From Bdellovibrio bacteriovorus (lineage in GTDB: Bacteria; Bdellovibrionota; Bdellovibrionia; Bdellovibrionales; Bdellovibrionaceae): a stretch of 64,000 nucleotides of DNA. Below, piece by piece: positions 11,713 through 19,687 of the stretch; the first letter of the stretch is position 1, and each line of letters opens with the position of its first letter. The stretch lies in NCBI RefSeq assembly GCF_001592735.1, contig NZ_LUKE01000001.1:310001-374000 (forward strand). Direction: 5' to 3'. A program made the translations under genes and the position numbers. The notes beneath the pieces were generated by a model that saw nothing but the letters and a program-made list of their open reading frames with translations, ran no database searches and was not told where the DNA came from.

Positions 11713-12354
11713 CTATTTCAAAGTATACTCAATAGGAACCGTGATGCTCCAAGAATCCTTACGAATTTCTTGGGGGAAGGGTTTCATCCCATTGATCCCT
11801 TCAACTAACGTCACGGCCGCTTGGTTTAAAGACTCATAGGGGGCTTTACCGACCACCTCACTGCCCGCCAATGTTCCGTCCGGTTTCAGCGTGAAGCGCA
11901 TGGTGACGGTGCCGGTGTGACCCATTTTTCGCGCCATCAAGGGATAGTTCTTACGACGTTCTAAAAGTTTTTTTAGCTCGTACAAATAACGATCTTCCGG
12001 TGACACTTCAGAACCCGTCGCCACACCTTCGCGACCCGAAAGAGCTCCGGATTGGGCGACGGTTCCAACGGACGAAGCCGCTTGCGGCGCGACCGCCACA
12101 GGAACGACTTCTTTGGCTTTGGTGGTGATGTCGTCTTTTTCAATCACCACCGGGGACGTCACTTTTTTCAACGCGGATGAAGCTGGAACCGATTTTGGAG
12201 TTGACGGAACCGCATCGTAAGCAAGCTCGACCCCTAAGGGCAGCGGCTTAATCACTTTTGCTGAAAACAAAACCGCCGCCGCAAAAAATCCGGCATGCAA
12301 CAAAGTGGAAGCGATCAGGGTCTTATTTATGTTCATAGAAAAGGTGTTTGTCAT
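11713..12354 (-). CDS. TonB-family energy transducer protein
   Basis: A protein of 213 residues with an N-terminal TM anchor (about 13-30), then a linker rich in Pro, Val, Lys and Ala that would span the periplasm. The C-terminal TonB domain starts near 125, with RKNYPLMARKMGHTGTVTMR (YP motif) and SEVVGKAPYESLNQAAV. TonB proteins pass proton-motive energy from ExbBD to outer-membrane receptors. No exbBD or receptor gene is adjacent, so the partner is unknown. The start at 12354 lacks a strong ribosome site; an alternative ATG is six codons in. An 8-bp inverted repeat lies just upstream (GGGGTGCT 12356-12363, AGCACCCC 12406-12413). Confidence 0.85.
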   Translation of the reverse strand: MTNTFSMNINKTLIASTLLHAGFFAAAVLFSAKVIKPLPLGVELAYDAVPSTPKSVPASSALKKVTSPVVIEKDDITTKAKEVVPVAVAPQAASSVGTVAQSGALSGREGVATGSEVSPEDRYLYELKKLLERRKNYPLMARKMGHTGTVTMRFTLKPDGTLAGSEVVGKAPYESLNQAAVTLVEGINGMKPFPQEIRKDSWSITVPIEYTLK

Positions 12355-12355
12355 T

Positions 12356-12413
12356 GGGGTGCTCTTAAGCCCGTTATACGGAAACTGAAAGTGAAACTCA
12401 ACTCAAGCACCCC
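12356..12413. repeat. 8-bp inverted repeat in the tonB-family leader
   Basis: GGGGTGCT (12356-12363) and AGCACCCC (12406-12413) are perfect inverted copies 42 bases apart, immediately upstream of the TonB-family start. It could be an operator or a leader stem. Such a repeat could arise by chance, so it carries little weight alone. Confidence 0.35.
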
Positions 12414-12473
12414 AAAGGGCCTTTAAATCGAACCTATTGCTTAATAGGCTCATAATGAAAGCGAGATGAAAAT

Positions 12474-12501
12474 AAAAAACCCGGGTTTCCCCGGGTTTTT
12501 T
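12474..12501. terminator. Rho-independent terminator after topoisomerase VI operon
   Basis: A stem CCCGGG/CCCGGG extended by six A bases on one side and six T bases on the other, with loop TTTC. It lies five bases past the stop of the topoisomerase VI A subunit gene on the minus strand and can act in both directions. Confidence 0.92.
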
Positions 12502-12505
12502 ATCG

Positions 12506-13669
12506 TTAGACGTAAGATCCGCGTTTGATCTTTTCTAAGATCAATTTTTCGGTCTTGATCGGATCGTTCGGATCCACCGAGAAGAAAGATTGCTGCTCGC
12601 AACGAATCTTTTCTTTGATCAACCAGCGCAAGATGTCCGCCAAGTTTTTATTCTTTTTATCTAAGAAGAACGGATCGTTTTCCAAAGCGTCTTTCGCTTT
12701 TTTCAAAGCACGTGCTTCAGCTGGATCAGATTCTTTAACTTTATAGTGAGGAAGGTCGTATTTTTTTACGTCTTCTGGCAATACGCCCAAGAACTTTACT
12801 TCCGGTGCAGAGAAATCGGCATTACGAACTAACGAAGCCGCAGAACCCGCTTTCAAAGTACGGAAGATATTTTGCATGGTGTACGCATCGAGATCCCCGA
12901 AGAAGTACAATGGAATATCCAGTTCGTGCTGGATCAATTTACACCAACCGCGAACACCATTTGAAGGAACGCCCCCGGCACCCATCAAGATACAGTTGTT
13001 ACGTTTAGTGAAGCCCATGCTCACCAAAGTATTCGCCGTACCTTCGGATTCTACGATGAGGCAGAAATCGATTTTTTTCTTAGCTTTTAAACGCAAAGCT
13101 TGAGGTCTATTTTTTGGCTGAAAAGCCGCCGTACCCAAAGTCGAAAGATCAACCACCGCTTTATCGCCATCAGGCATAGTTTCGGTAACAATCAATTGTT
13201 GAGAATATGTCTGTCCACCACGCTCATTGGCAAAACAGTTCAACTCTTCACGGTAGACTTCTAACATGTCACCAATGAAATCGATGATCGCATCTGACTC
13301 TGGTTGGTCTTCAAAATCCAAGGGCTTCAAACGCGAGTTGCCTTTAATTAGACCTTTACAGATGTAGTACAGCTCCCTTTTGGTATTCACCGAACCGATA
13401 TCCATGTTACGCAAAAGGATTTCCAGCATGAAAACCACACGTGCTAATTTCTGTACAGAAGAAACATTTAATTCGGTGCGAACAACTTTATCACCCGGAG
13501 TCAGATAACCTACTTTGGAGTTATAAATAGAGTTATCCAAAGATGTCTTAACGGCTTCTAAAACCGGACGTTTAGAGTTTTCAAGGTCTCTCAACATCTT
13601 GTCAGCCAAAATGCGGGCCTCTTTGGGGATATCAATTTTTAGTTCACGAATACTAAGTAGTTTTGCCAT
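12506..13669 (-). CDS. top6A: DNA topoisomerase VI subunit A (Spo11-like)
   Basis: The DNA-cleaving subunit of a type IIB topoisomerase, 387 residues, the usual archaeal size. The winged-helix part carries the catalytic Tyr in TKRELYYICKG. The Toprim domain has its Glu in LIVESEGTANTL and the metal-binding DxD in YFFGDLDAYTMQN. It nicks both strands with a two-base stagger and works only with subunit B, encoded directly upstream with a one-base TAATG overlap. The two together relax and decatenate DNA using ATP. The usual type IIA enzymes are standard in bacteria, so this pair is an addition of uncommon distribution. Confidence 0.94.
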   Translation of the reverse strand: MAKLLSIRELKIDIPKEARILADKMLRDLENSKRPVLEAVKTSLDNSIYNSKVGYLTPGDKVVRTELNVSSVQKLARVVFMLEILLRNMDIGSVNTKRELYYICKGLIKGNSRLKPLDFEDQPESDAIIDFIGDMLEVYREELNCFANERGGQTYSQQLIVTETMPDGDKAVVDLSTLGTAAFQPKNRPQALRLKAKKKIDFCLIVESEGTANTLVSMGFTKRNNCILMGAGGVPSNGVRGWCKLIQHELDIPLYFFGDLDAYTMQNIFRTLKAGSAASLVRNADFSAPEVKFLGVLPEDVKKYDLPHYKVKESDPAEARALKKAKDALENDPFFLDKKNKNLADILRWLIKEKIRCEQQSFFSVDPNDPIKTEKLILEKIKRGSYV

Positions 13670-15444
13670 TACGCTTTTTTCCCAGTTGTTTTCTTAGTAG
13701 CTACAGTTTTCTTCGTGGTTGCTTTCGCCGTCGTCTTTTTAGTTCCTTGCGGTTCAGACGCTTCTTCAACCAAATCTTCCGAAGAAATTACATCAATTTC
13801 CTCATCACCGTGATCGATGCCCTTTTTCTTTTCGCGTTTTTTCTGCTCTAAAAGCTTCATTTCTGCCGCTTCTAAATCCGCCATGGCATCTTCCGAATCA
13901 CGTCCAAGAAGTTTTCTTAATCCTTCTTCCGCTTTTTTCTTACGAGCTTCAGGCGCCTTCACGATTCTTGACAAACCTTCAACCAAGATCGGACCAAATT
14001 GCTCGATATGGGCTAATTTTCTTTCTAAATCCGCCTCTTTCACTTCTTTTTTGATATGACGAGACAGTTTTTGACCAGCTTGGATCAGGGCTAAACGGAT
14101 TTCCGCAACCAGTTCTTCCGAAGCATCAATTGTTTCTTTCGAAGCATTTTTAAATTTGATGAACGGAGAGACAATGGAAACCGCAAAGATATAAGGGCCC
14201 GATGGCAAGCTGTCTTTAGGTTGCGCTAGCCCATAGGATTTCCAGTTCACAGACTCAATCGCCCACGTGATCGCACAGCCCGACTTATCAAACTGCAACG
14301 GAACACGATTGGCAAAACGAAGCAAAGTCACCGGAGAATCTGCATCTTGATTACGATCTTTGAAACGCGCCAAAGCCACTTCGACAACGACAGGTTTAAA
14401 GTCACAAATAGTTGGTTTACGAGTCATCACCGCAAAAAAGTCGATTTCTCCTAAACGCGTGATTGATTTTGATAAAGCCTCTTCACCAACGGTCAAAACG
14501 GACTTCGTTGATGGCGACATCAAATCTGTGTTTTGCACCGCTTGGAAAACTTTTTTGAAGTCTTCTTCAGACAATGACGTGATCGGTTTTTCCAAAAGGT
14601 TTTTTGGCAGACCTTTTTTTACGAAATCACTGATTGATTGATCAGAGATACGAGAGAAACCTGTTTTTAAGAACTTCGAAAGTGTCGTTTTACCGAATAA
14701 AGTTGCGTGAGTGATAAATTCACCCAATTTAAACGTGTGTGGGTGAGGTAACGAAGCCTCTGGAACTTTAGGAACCTCCGTGCTGACACGATTTACAGTT
14801 ACAAAATCATTTTCCATCAATTTGTAAGTGATGGTCATGTGCGGATTTACCAGAATAGTTCCCTCTAAATAAGTAACTAATCCACCGTCACCGTTAAGTT
14901 GAATACGTCCATCAAGAATGAATTCGCAACGAGTTCCATGTTCACGATCCCAATCGAAGGTTTCTTTGTTTTTCAAGACCCCTGTATTGGATTTAATGTC
15001 CACATCCACTTGTGCAGAGATGGCTTTACGCATTTTTTTAGTTTTAGAAACAACGTTCACCCCGCGGGCATTCGTCATCTGCGCCCAAGTCGTGGCTGCG
15101 GAAATACCGATACCTTGTTGACCACGAGAACACGTCCCACGGCCAAACTTAGAGGAGGCTAAATACTCCCCGTAAACTTTGGCTAAATCTTCACCCTCAA
15201 TGCCGGGGCCATTGTCTTCAACCACGATTCTGATCAGGTCCGTATTTTTAGTGGAGCCTGTTCCCACTTTAGAGATTTCAACTAAAAGATCTGGAAGAAT
15301 ACCCGCTGCTTCACACGCATCCAGAGAGTTATCAACGGCCTCTTTTAAGGTCGTTAAAACGGCCTTTAAAGGGGACGAGAAACCTACTTGCTGGAGGTTC
15401 TTCGCAAAATATTCAGCGGTACTACTTTTGGTAATCTTACTCAC
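13669..15444 (-). CDS. top6B: DNA topoisomerase VI subunit B (GHKL ATPase)
   Basis: The ATP-driven clamp subunit, 591 residues, starting at a GTG with AAGGA 10 bases ahead. The Bergerat ATP site is intact: the Asn box in LKEAVDNSLDACE, VVEDNGPGI and GQQGIGISAA. A transducer region follows, and SGPYIFAVSIVSPFIKF lies near the end of the conserved part. Beyond about residue 530 comes a low-complexity Lys/Thr/Ala tail (KKTTAKATTKK type) not found in the archaeal core; it probably binds DNA nonspecifically, as such tails do in other bacterial DNA proteins. Top6A follows by a one-base overlap. Two short stable hairpins lie in the leader. Confidence 0.94.
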   Translation of the reverse strand: MSKITKSSTAEYFAKNLQQVGFSSPLKAVLTTLKEAVDNSLDACEAAGILPDLLVEISKVGTGSTKNTDLIRIVVEDNGPGIEGEDLAKVYGEYLASSKFGRGTCSRGQQGIGISAATTWAQMTNARGVNVVSKTKKMRKAISAQVDVDIKSNTGVLKNKETFDWDREHGTRCEFILDGRIQLNGDGGLVTYLEGTILVNPHMTITYKLMENDFVTVNRVSTEVPKVPEASLPHPHTFKLGEFITHATLFGKTTLSKFLKTGFSRISDQSISDFVKKGLPKNLLEKPITSLSEEDFKKVFQAVQNTDLMSPSTKSVLTVGEEALSKSITRLGEIDFFAVMTRKPTICDFKPVVVEVALARFKDRNQDADSPVTLLRFANRVPLQFDKSGCAITWAIESVNWKSYGLAQPKDSLPSGPYIFAVSIVSPFIKFKNASKETIDASEELVAEIRLALIQAGQKLSRHIKKEVKEADLERKLAHIEQFGPILVEGLSRIVKAPEARKKKAEEGLRKLLGRDSEDAMADLEAAEMKLLEQKKREKKKGIDHGDEEIDVISSEDLVEEASEPQGTKKTTAKATTKKTVATKKTTGKKA

Positions 15445-15479
15445 GGTCGCTGTGTCCTTACGATGTTAACTAATTTTGT

Positions 15480-15509
15480 CGAGGGCTCCAGCCCTCGCCC
15501 CCTTCGGGG
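15480..15509 (-). promoter_or_regulatory. Two adjacent GC-rich hairpins upstream of top6B
   Basis: A perfect 7-bp stem (CGAGGGC 15480-15486, GCCCTCG 15491-15497, loop TCCA) is followed at once by CCCC-TTC-GGGG (15499-15509). They lie 36-65 bases upstream of the top6B GTG. As RNA on the minus strand they would form back-to-back stem-loops in the leader. The function is unknown; there is no U run for termination. Confidence 0.45.
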
Positions 15510-15629
15510 CCTCGCGAAAATTCGCCTTCCTGGCTAATTTTTAATGAATAACTTTGATAGGTTAACGTGAACGCGGGGGGTCAAATCAAGACTAAAGGCT
15601 TCCGCCGCATGGCGAAACGCCAAATGTCA

Positions 15630-15718
15630 AAAGACCTCGGGTTTAAAATGAGGGGTTCAAACGCATTAAAAACCCACCTTTTTCGTGCGTTTTAACCCTC
15701 ATTTTCGGGGTCTTTTTT
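15630..15718. repeat. Long imperfect inverted repeat over the 3' end of the HNH gene
   Basis: The left arm (about 15630-15665: AAGACCTCGG, then AAAATGAGGGG, then AAACGCA) is complementary to the right arm (15686-15718: TGCGTTTTAACCCTCATTTT, then CGGGGTCTT), with a few mismatches and one 3-4 base bulge. The loop is about 20 bases. The right arm contains the last codons and stop of the HNH gene (stop at 15692). The fold would be a long stem at the end of its mRNA. It could be a strong terminator, a remnant of a small mobile repeat, or a source of small RNA. Confidence 0.6.
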
Positions 15719-16027
15719 GCAGTCAGACACCGCATTTTCGGGGGTTTTTAGATCTTCCAAAGCCATTTCGGCCCGGGTTTTATAGCCTTTTTTGGTGTTA
15801 CAGTCCTTACAAGACGTCACACAGTTATTTTTATTAGATTTGCCACCACGAGCGATCGGGATCAAATGGTCCATGGTGAGCTCACTAGGTTTAAACTTCT
15901 GCTCACAATGATAGCAAATTCCTTTTCCCAACTCTTGCTTCCACCACTGACTCATCCGCAATTCACGGGCTTTTGCCTTTTCGCGCTTTTGATGTTCCGG
16001 GGAAGCCGGGGAGAAAAAATAATCCAT
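15692..16027 (-). CDS. Small HNH endonuclease-family protein
   Basis: A protein of 111 residues with a basic N-terminus and an HNH domain: CYHC zinc knuckle, DHLIPIARGGKSNKNN, then CKDCN. The His, Asn and the two Cys pairs of the zinc-bound HNH fold are all present. No other domain is attached, so it could be a housekeeping nuclease of unknown role or a mobile-element remnant. The C-terminus repeats a KTPEN/KDPEN motif encoded by near-identical DNA, and the gene end lies inside a long inverted repeat. It is next to topoisomerase VI but separated by about 250 bases and not clearly in its operon. Confidence 0.82.
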   Translation of the reverse strand: MDYFFSPASPEHQKREKAKARELRMSQWWKQELGKGICYHCEQKFKPSELTMDHLIPIARGGKSNKNNCVTSCKDCNTKKGYKTRAEMALEDLKTPENAVSDCKKDPENEG

Positions 16028-16099
16028 GGAGCCTTATACCCAGGCTTCATGGATTTGTCGAGTTTTCGGCCGCCCACAAAAATTCTTCAAACCTGAAAT

Positions 16100-17557
16100 C
16101 TAGGCGGCTTTTTTCTCGTCTTCCCCGTCGACCAAATTCACCAGCCCTTGCACGCCTTTTCGCATATTTGAAGCCTGCGCGGAAAGCTCTTCAGAGGAAG
16201 CCGCCATTTCTTCCGACGAAGCTGCATTGCCTTGAACGTTTTTATCTAAAGACGAAAGCGCGATCGAAAGCTGATTAACGCCGTTACTCTGTTCTACACT
16301 GGCCGTCGAAATCTCTTGGTTCAGGTCTGATATTTTCTTGATCGCCGTTAATAAGTCTTTCATTGATTCGCTGTTGCTTTGAGCAATCGCCACTCCCGAG
16401 GAAACCTGCTCTACAGAGATTTTAATCAGATCTGCGATTTCTTTTGCGGAGGCCGCACTTTTCTGCGCGAGATTTCGGACGGCGTCGGCCACCACCGCAA
16501 AACCTTTTCCTTGCTCTCCGGCGCGAGCTGCTTCCACTGCCGCGTTCAACGCTAAAAGATTGGTCTGAAACGCAATATCATCAATCAGCCCAATGATTTC
16601 TTCAATTTTTTGGGAAGACTTCTGAATATCTCCCATTTTCTCTACCAAACTTAGCACCTCGCGCACGCCTATTTCCGCTTTTTCGCTTCCTTGCCGTGAA
16701 AGGGACGCCGCTTCTTGCGCATGCCCCGAGTTTAACTTCACCATGCTAGAGATTTCTTCGATCGTAGCCACGCCCTCTTCCAAAGAAGCCGCGGAACTGG
16801 CAGAGCCTGAGGCCAATAACTGCGAGCCTTCAGAGAGCTGACCTGACGCCCCCGCAATTTGTTCCACTCCTTTGAGTAACTCTTGGGAAGTGTTGCGAAT
16901 ATGGTTTGCGAGGTAATTGGCGATAAAATATCCTACCGCCAAGGACAGGAGGAAGCCCAAAACAATTGAGATCACCAAGCTATTGTACATTATCGTGGCC
17001 GCTGACTTCGCGTCGCCCATACGCTCTTTGGTCTGATTTAATTGGGCTTCGATCATCTTGTCGAAATCCGCCAGATTTTGTTTTCGGGTCTCGGCAAATT
17101 CTTTATCCCAGATCGAGTCTCGCAAATCTCGATCCGCCTTTTGTCCCGTCGCTGACAGTTGAATCATTTTTAAAGCCAGTTCGGTGAAGTGCGCATAAGA
17201 CTTTTTAAAGATATTATAGAGATCCTCTTCACCCGGAGCAAAAGGAGTCGCTTCGTAATCTTTTGCCGCCTGATTAAAAAGTTGCTCTGCTTTTTCCAAA
17301 TCCGTTTTGGCTTTGGCAGCTTGCGCCTCGGTCGTTTCGCTACCAATCAGCAACGCGATCGGTATGACCATTCGCGCCCGCTGCTCTTTCATGGTTATAA
17401 AAGCAGCAAGATTCGGCACATTCCCCGTAGAGATTTGCTCATAATCTTGAATGGCTTTGTTAGAGAAATAATAAGAGCTCGCCCCTACAACCAGTAAAAA
17501 AGAGCTAGTAAGAGAGAACGCCAACAACAACTTAAACTTGATACCGAAACGTTTCAT
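16100..17557 (-). CDS. Methyl-accepting chemotaxis protein
   Basis: A transmembrane chemoreceptor of 485 residues. There is a TM segment at about 5-25, a helical periplasmic sensor (four-helix-bundle type) to about 190 and a second TM at about 192-212. The long cytoplasmic coiled-coil has the conserved CheA/CheW hairpin [20 protein letters not shown] at its tip and [10 protein letters not shown] near the C-terminus. The ligand is unknown. I moved the start to the ATG at 17557, which has AAAGGAAG at good spacing; a TTG 21 bases upstream is in frame but poor. A second receptor of the same class is at 25363-26808. Confidence 0.93.
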   Translation of the reverse strand: MKRFGIKFKLLLAFSLTSSFLLVVGASSYYFSNKAIQDYEQISTGNVPNLAAFITMKEQRARMVIPIALLIGSETTEAQAAKAKTDLEKAEQLFNQAAKDYEATPFAPGEEDLYNIFKKSYAHFTELALKMIQLSATGQKADRDLRDSIWDKEFAETRKQNLADFDKMIEAQLNQTKERMGDAKSAATIMYNSLVISIVLGFLLSLAVGYFIANYLANHIRNTSQELLKGVEQIAGASGQLSEGSQLLASGSASSAASLEEGVATIEEISSMVKLNSGHAQEAASLSRQGSEKAEIGVREVLSLVEKMGDIQKSSQKIEEIIGLIDDIAFQTNLLALNAAVEAARAGEQGKGFAVVADAVRNLAQKSAASAKEIADLIKISVEQVSSGVAIAQSNSESMKDLLTAIKKISDLNQEISTASVEQSNGVNQLSIALSSLDKNVQGNAASSEEMAASSEELSAQASNMRKGVQGLVNLVDGEDEKKAA

Positions 17558-17703
17558 ATTGTGACTTCCTTTTTTCAAACTTGTGTAAAAGATCGGTTAA
17601 AATTTGAAAGATATAAGCCCTCCATAGCGGTGTTGCGATCATTTAATGTATCTATCTCCGTCTTAGAACTCTTAGCTCCGTTTAAAAGGACCTTTCATAA
17701 TAG

Positions 17704-17742
17704 TTTCCAGCCGATGAGTCGGAATGACTCATCCATTGGAAA
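17704..17742. promoter_or_regulatory. Interrupted inverted repeat in the promoter region of the CNB gene
   Basis: TTTCCA (17704-17709) and ATGAGTC (17714-17720) pair with GACTCAT (17726-17732) and TGGAAA (17737-17742), leaving a symmetric 4-base internal loop and a 5-base centre. The core ATGAGTC-N5-GACTCAT looks like a dimer operator. A second perfect stem (GCCTTC-AAA-GAAGGC, 17792-17806) lies further down. Both are in the region between the divergent chemoreceptor and the cyclic-nucleotide-binding protein. Confidence 0.45.
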
Positions 17743-17856
17743 GCGAGTAATTTCCGGGTCTGGAAATCTGGACCTTCGCGTGGCAGACCTCGCCTTCAAA
17801 GAAGGCCTAACAAAACCGATACAGATTTGTGAATTTCTTTGAAGGAGCAGGAACTT

Positions 17857-18999
17857 ATGTCGGTAAAAACGTTCAAAAAAGGCGAAGTGATCTTTAAGGA
17901 TGGCGACAAAATCACGTCGGTTTTTCTGATCCAATCCGGGGGCGCCAATCAATGCTTGATCCGCGGTAAAAAAAATATCGACCTGTTCCAACTGGGCGCG
18001 TCCCACATCCTGGGTGATCAAATCATCTTAGGTCAAGCCACGCATCCCACGTCAGCTATCGCCACGGCTGAAACTAAAGTTTTAGAAATTCCCGTTGATA
18101 CCCTAAAGCAACATTATGAAGCCGCTCCGCAAATGCTGAAAGTGATCATCAAGTCTTTGGCCGATCGTTTGCGCTTAGCCGTGAATGATGTTCGCTCAAG
18201 CCGCTTAGAAAAAGACTCTTCCCCATGCCCCGAAGATCAAGTCGCCAAAGCTTTCGGATCCGTCTTTCACACCGCCAATCACAAAGGCGACAGATCCCAA
18301 GCCGGTCGTGTGATTGTTGACTGGAGCATGATGAAACAGTATTGCCAACGCGTGATGGGCGAATCCCCCAAACGCATGGAGCAAGCCGTAAATATCTTGG
18401 TAAAACTAAAACTGGCTTTGTATGAAATGGGAAAATCTCCGGACAATCCAGATGGACCGGATGAAATCCAAAAAGTTCACTTCTTGGATTTAGGTTTGGT
18501 CGAAAGCTTTTTTGAATTCTATCAGTATTATTATTTCAAAGGCGGCCGCTCAGAAATTCTGAAAGTCGATGAACTGTGCCAACAAATGCTTAATGGTTTG
18601 TTAAAACTGACGGAAACCGAAACCCCAGATCGTTTCGGCGTCGTGGGCGTAGACTTTGCCAAATTCGGTGAATACTGCCAAAACGAAATTGGTTTTAAGT
18701 TAAATAACGATCACTTTTCCCGTTTAGAACAAAAAGGCGTTTTTATGAAACGTCGTACGGTCGGTAATGGAGTTTTATTACAATTTGAATTTAAAGAATT
18801 CCGTTCGATCGCGCAAAGCTGGCGCATGCTTCGTGAAATCGATAAATGGAACGAAAAAGGTTTCGTCGATATGGATGAAAAAGAAGAAAAGCCAAAGAAA
18901 AAATCCGGCGGCCCTTCTTGCCCGGCTTGTGCTGCAGAATTGCAAGCATCGGCGAAGTTCTGTCACGAATGCGGTCATAAAATAACGGCGGCGGCTTAA
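17857..18999 (+). CDS. Cyclic-nucleotide-binding domain protein with C-terminal zinc ribbon
   Basis: A protein of 380 residues. Residues about 1-115 form a cNMP-binding beta-barrel (KKGEVIFKDGDKITSVFLIQ, LGASHILGDQIILGQ), but the phosphate-binding cassette Arg is not obvious. The middle is a novel two-part helical region with two repeated winged-helix-like halves (around VIVDWSMMKQYCQRV and VGVDFAKFGEYCQNE). The C-terminus has CPAC and CHEC pairs typical of a zinc ribbon. There is no clear CRP-type DNA-binding helix, so a signal-adaptor role is as likely as transcription. I chose the ATG at 17857, with GGAGCAGGAA before it. The PilZ gene follows after two bases. Confidence 0.82.
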   Translation: MSVKTFKKGEVIFKDGDKITSVFLIQSGGANQCLIRGKKNIDLFQLGASHILGDQIILGQATHPTSAIATAETKVLEIPVDTLKQHYEAAPQMLKVIIKSLADRLRLAVNDVRSSRLEKDSSPCPEDQVAKAFGSVFHTANHKGDRSQAGRVIVDWSMMKQYCQRVMGESPKRMEQAVNILVKLKLALYEMGKSPDNPDGPDEIQKVHFLDLGLVESFFEFYQYYYFKGGRSEILKVDELCQQMLNGLLKLTETETPDRFGVVGVDFAKFGEYCQNEIGFKLNNDHFSRLEQKGVFMKRRTVGNGVLLQFEFKEFRSIAQSWRMLREIDKWNEKGFVDMDEKEEKPKKKSGGPSCPACAAELQASAKFCHECGHKITAAA

Positions 19000-19001
19000 G
19001 C

Positions 19002-19685
19002 GTGAGTCAACCGCTGGTGATCTTTAAAGCCATTAATAACAGCGAGCAACAGCACATGTTGCTGCAAAAATTATTGGCTGATCAGATCCCCGTGAGCATC
19101 AGAATGCCTGATGAGTCCGACCTAGAACTGATCCCCATGAGCCTTAATTCCAGTCTGCAAGTAAAGTGTCAGTACCAAGGCACTGTGTTTATCGAAGATG
19201 TGCCCTGCAATTTGATGATGAATTTCACGTCAAATGGCGAAAGATACATGGCCGAGGTGCAAGCACGCCTTAAAGGCAACGTTTTATCTTTGGGAGTTTT
19301 AAACCTGTTCCACTTGCAACGCCGTAAGAATTTTCGCTATATCTTGCCCCCCAATCATCCCGGTTTTTTTAGAGTCAAAACCTTAGGGCTCCAGCCCGTG
19401 AAAACGACCATGCGCTTGATTGATATCAGCACGGAAGGATGTGCGGTGTTACTCAAAGATCAGAATTTAGATTTAAACGTCGGTCAGGAGTTAGCTGGTG
19501 AAATCGTTCTTGAAGGTCAAAAGAGCATTCTGATCACGGCTTTATTGCAAAATCTTCGCCCCAATGAAGATCAGTCTTTAACTTTAGGTCTGAAGTTCCT
19601 GCACACTGCCCAAAATCGTGAGGGCGACATTGTGCAGGCTTTGACCATGTTACAGCGCAGTCTTTTCCTTAAAAAAGTTTCTTAG
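19002..19685 (+). CDS. PilZ-domain protein (c-di-GMP binding)
   Basis: A protein of 227 residues starting at GTG two bases after the upstream stop, so translation is probably coupled. The C-terminal PilZ domain shows both c-di-GMP motifs: the RxxxR type at RRKNFRYIL and DISTEGCAV for the D/NxSxxG motif. The N-terminal half is a YcgR-N-like beta domain (about 10-100), as in flagellar-brake proteins. It may couple c-di-GMP to motility or surface behaviour. Cotranscription with a cyclic-nucleotide-binding protein suggests one signalling unit. It ends two bases from the convergent LTA-synthase-like gene. Confidence 0.88.
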   Translation: MSQPLVIFKAINNSEQQHMLLQKLLADQIPVSIRMPDESDLELIPMSLNSSLQVKCQYQGTVFIEDVPCNLMMNFTSNGERYMAEVQARLKGNVLSLGVLNLFHLQRRKNFRYILPPNHPGFFRVKTLGLQPVKTTMRLIDISTEGCAVLLKDQNLDLNVGQELAGEIVLEGQKSILITALLQNLRPNEDQSLTLGLKFLHTAQNREGDIVQALTMLQRSLFLKKVS

Positions 19686-19687
19686 AC

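Noticed and set aside
17839-17856. Upstream start for the CNB protein (TTG at 17839)
   Set aside because: The ATG at 17857 has GGAG at normal spacing; the TTG frame would put that ribosome site inside the coding region.
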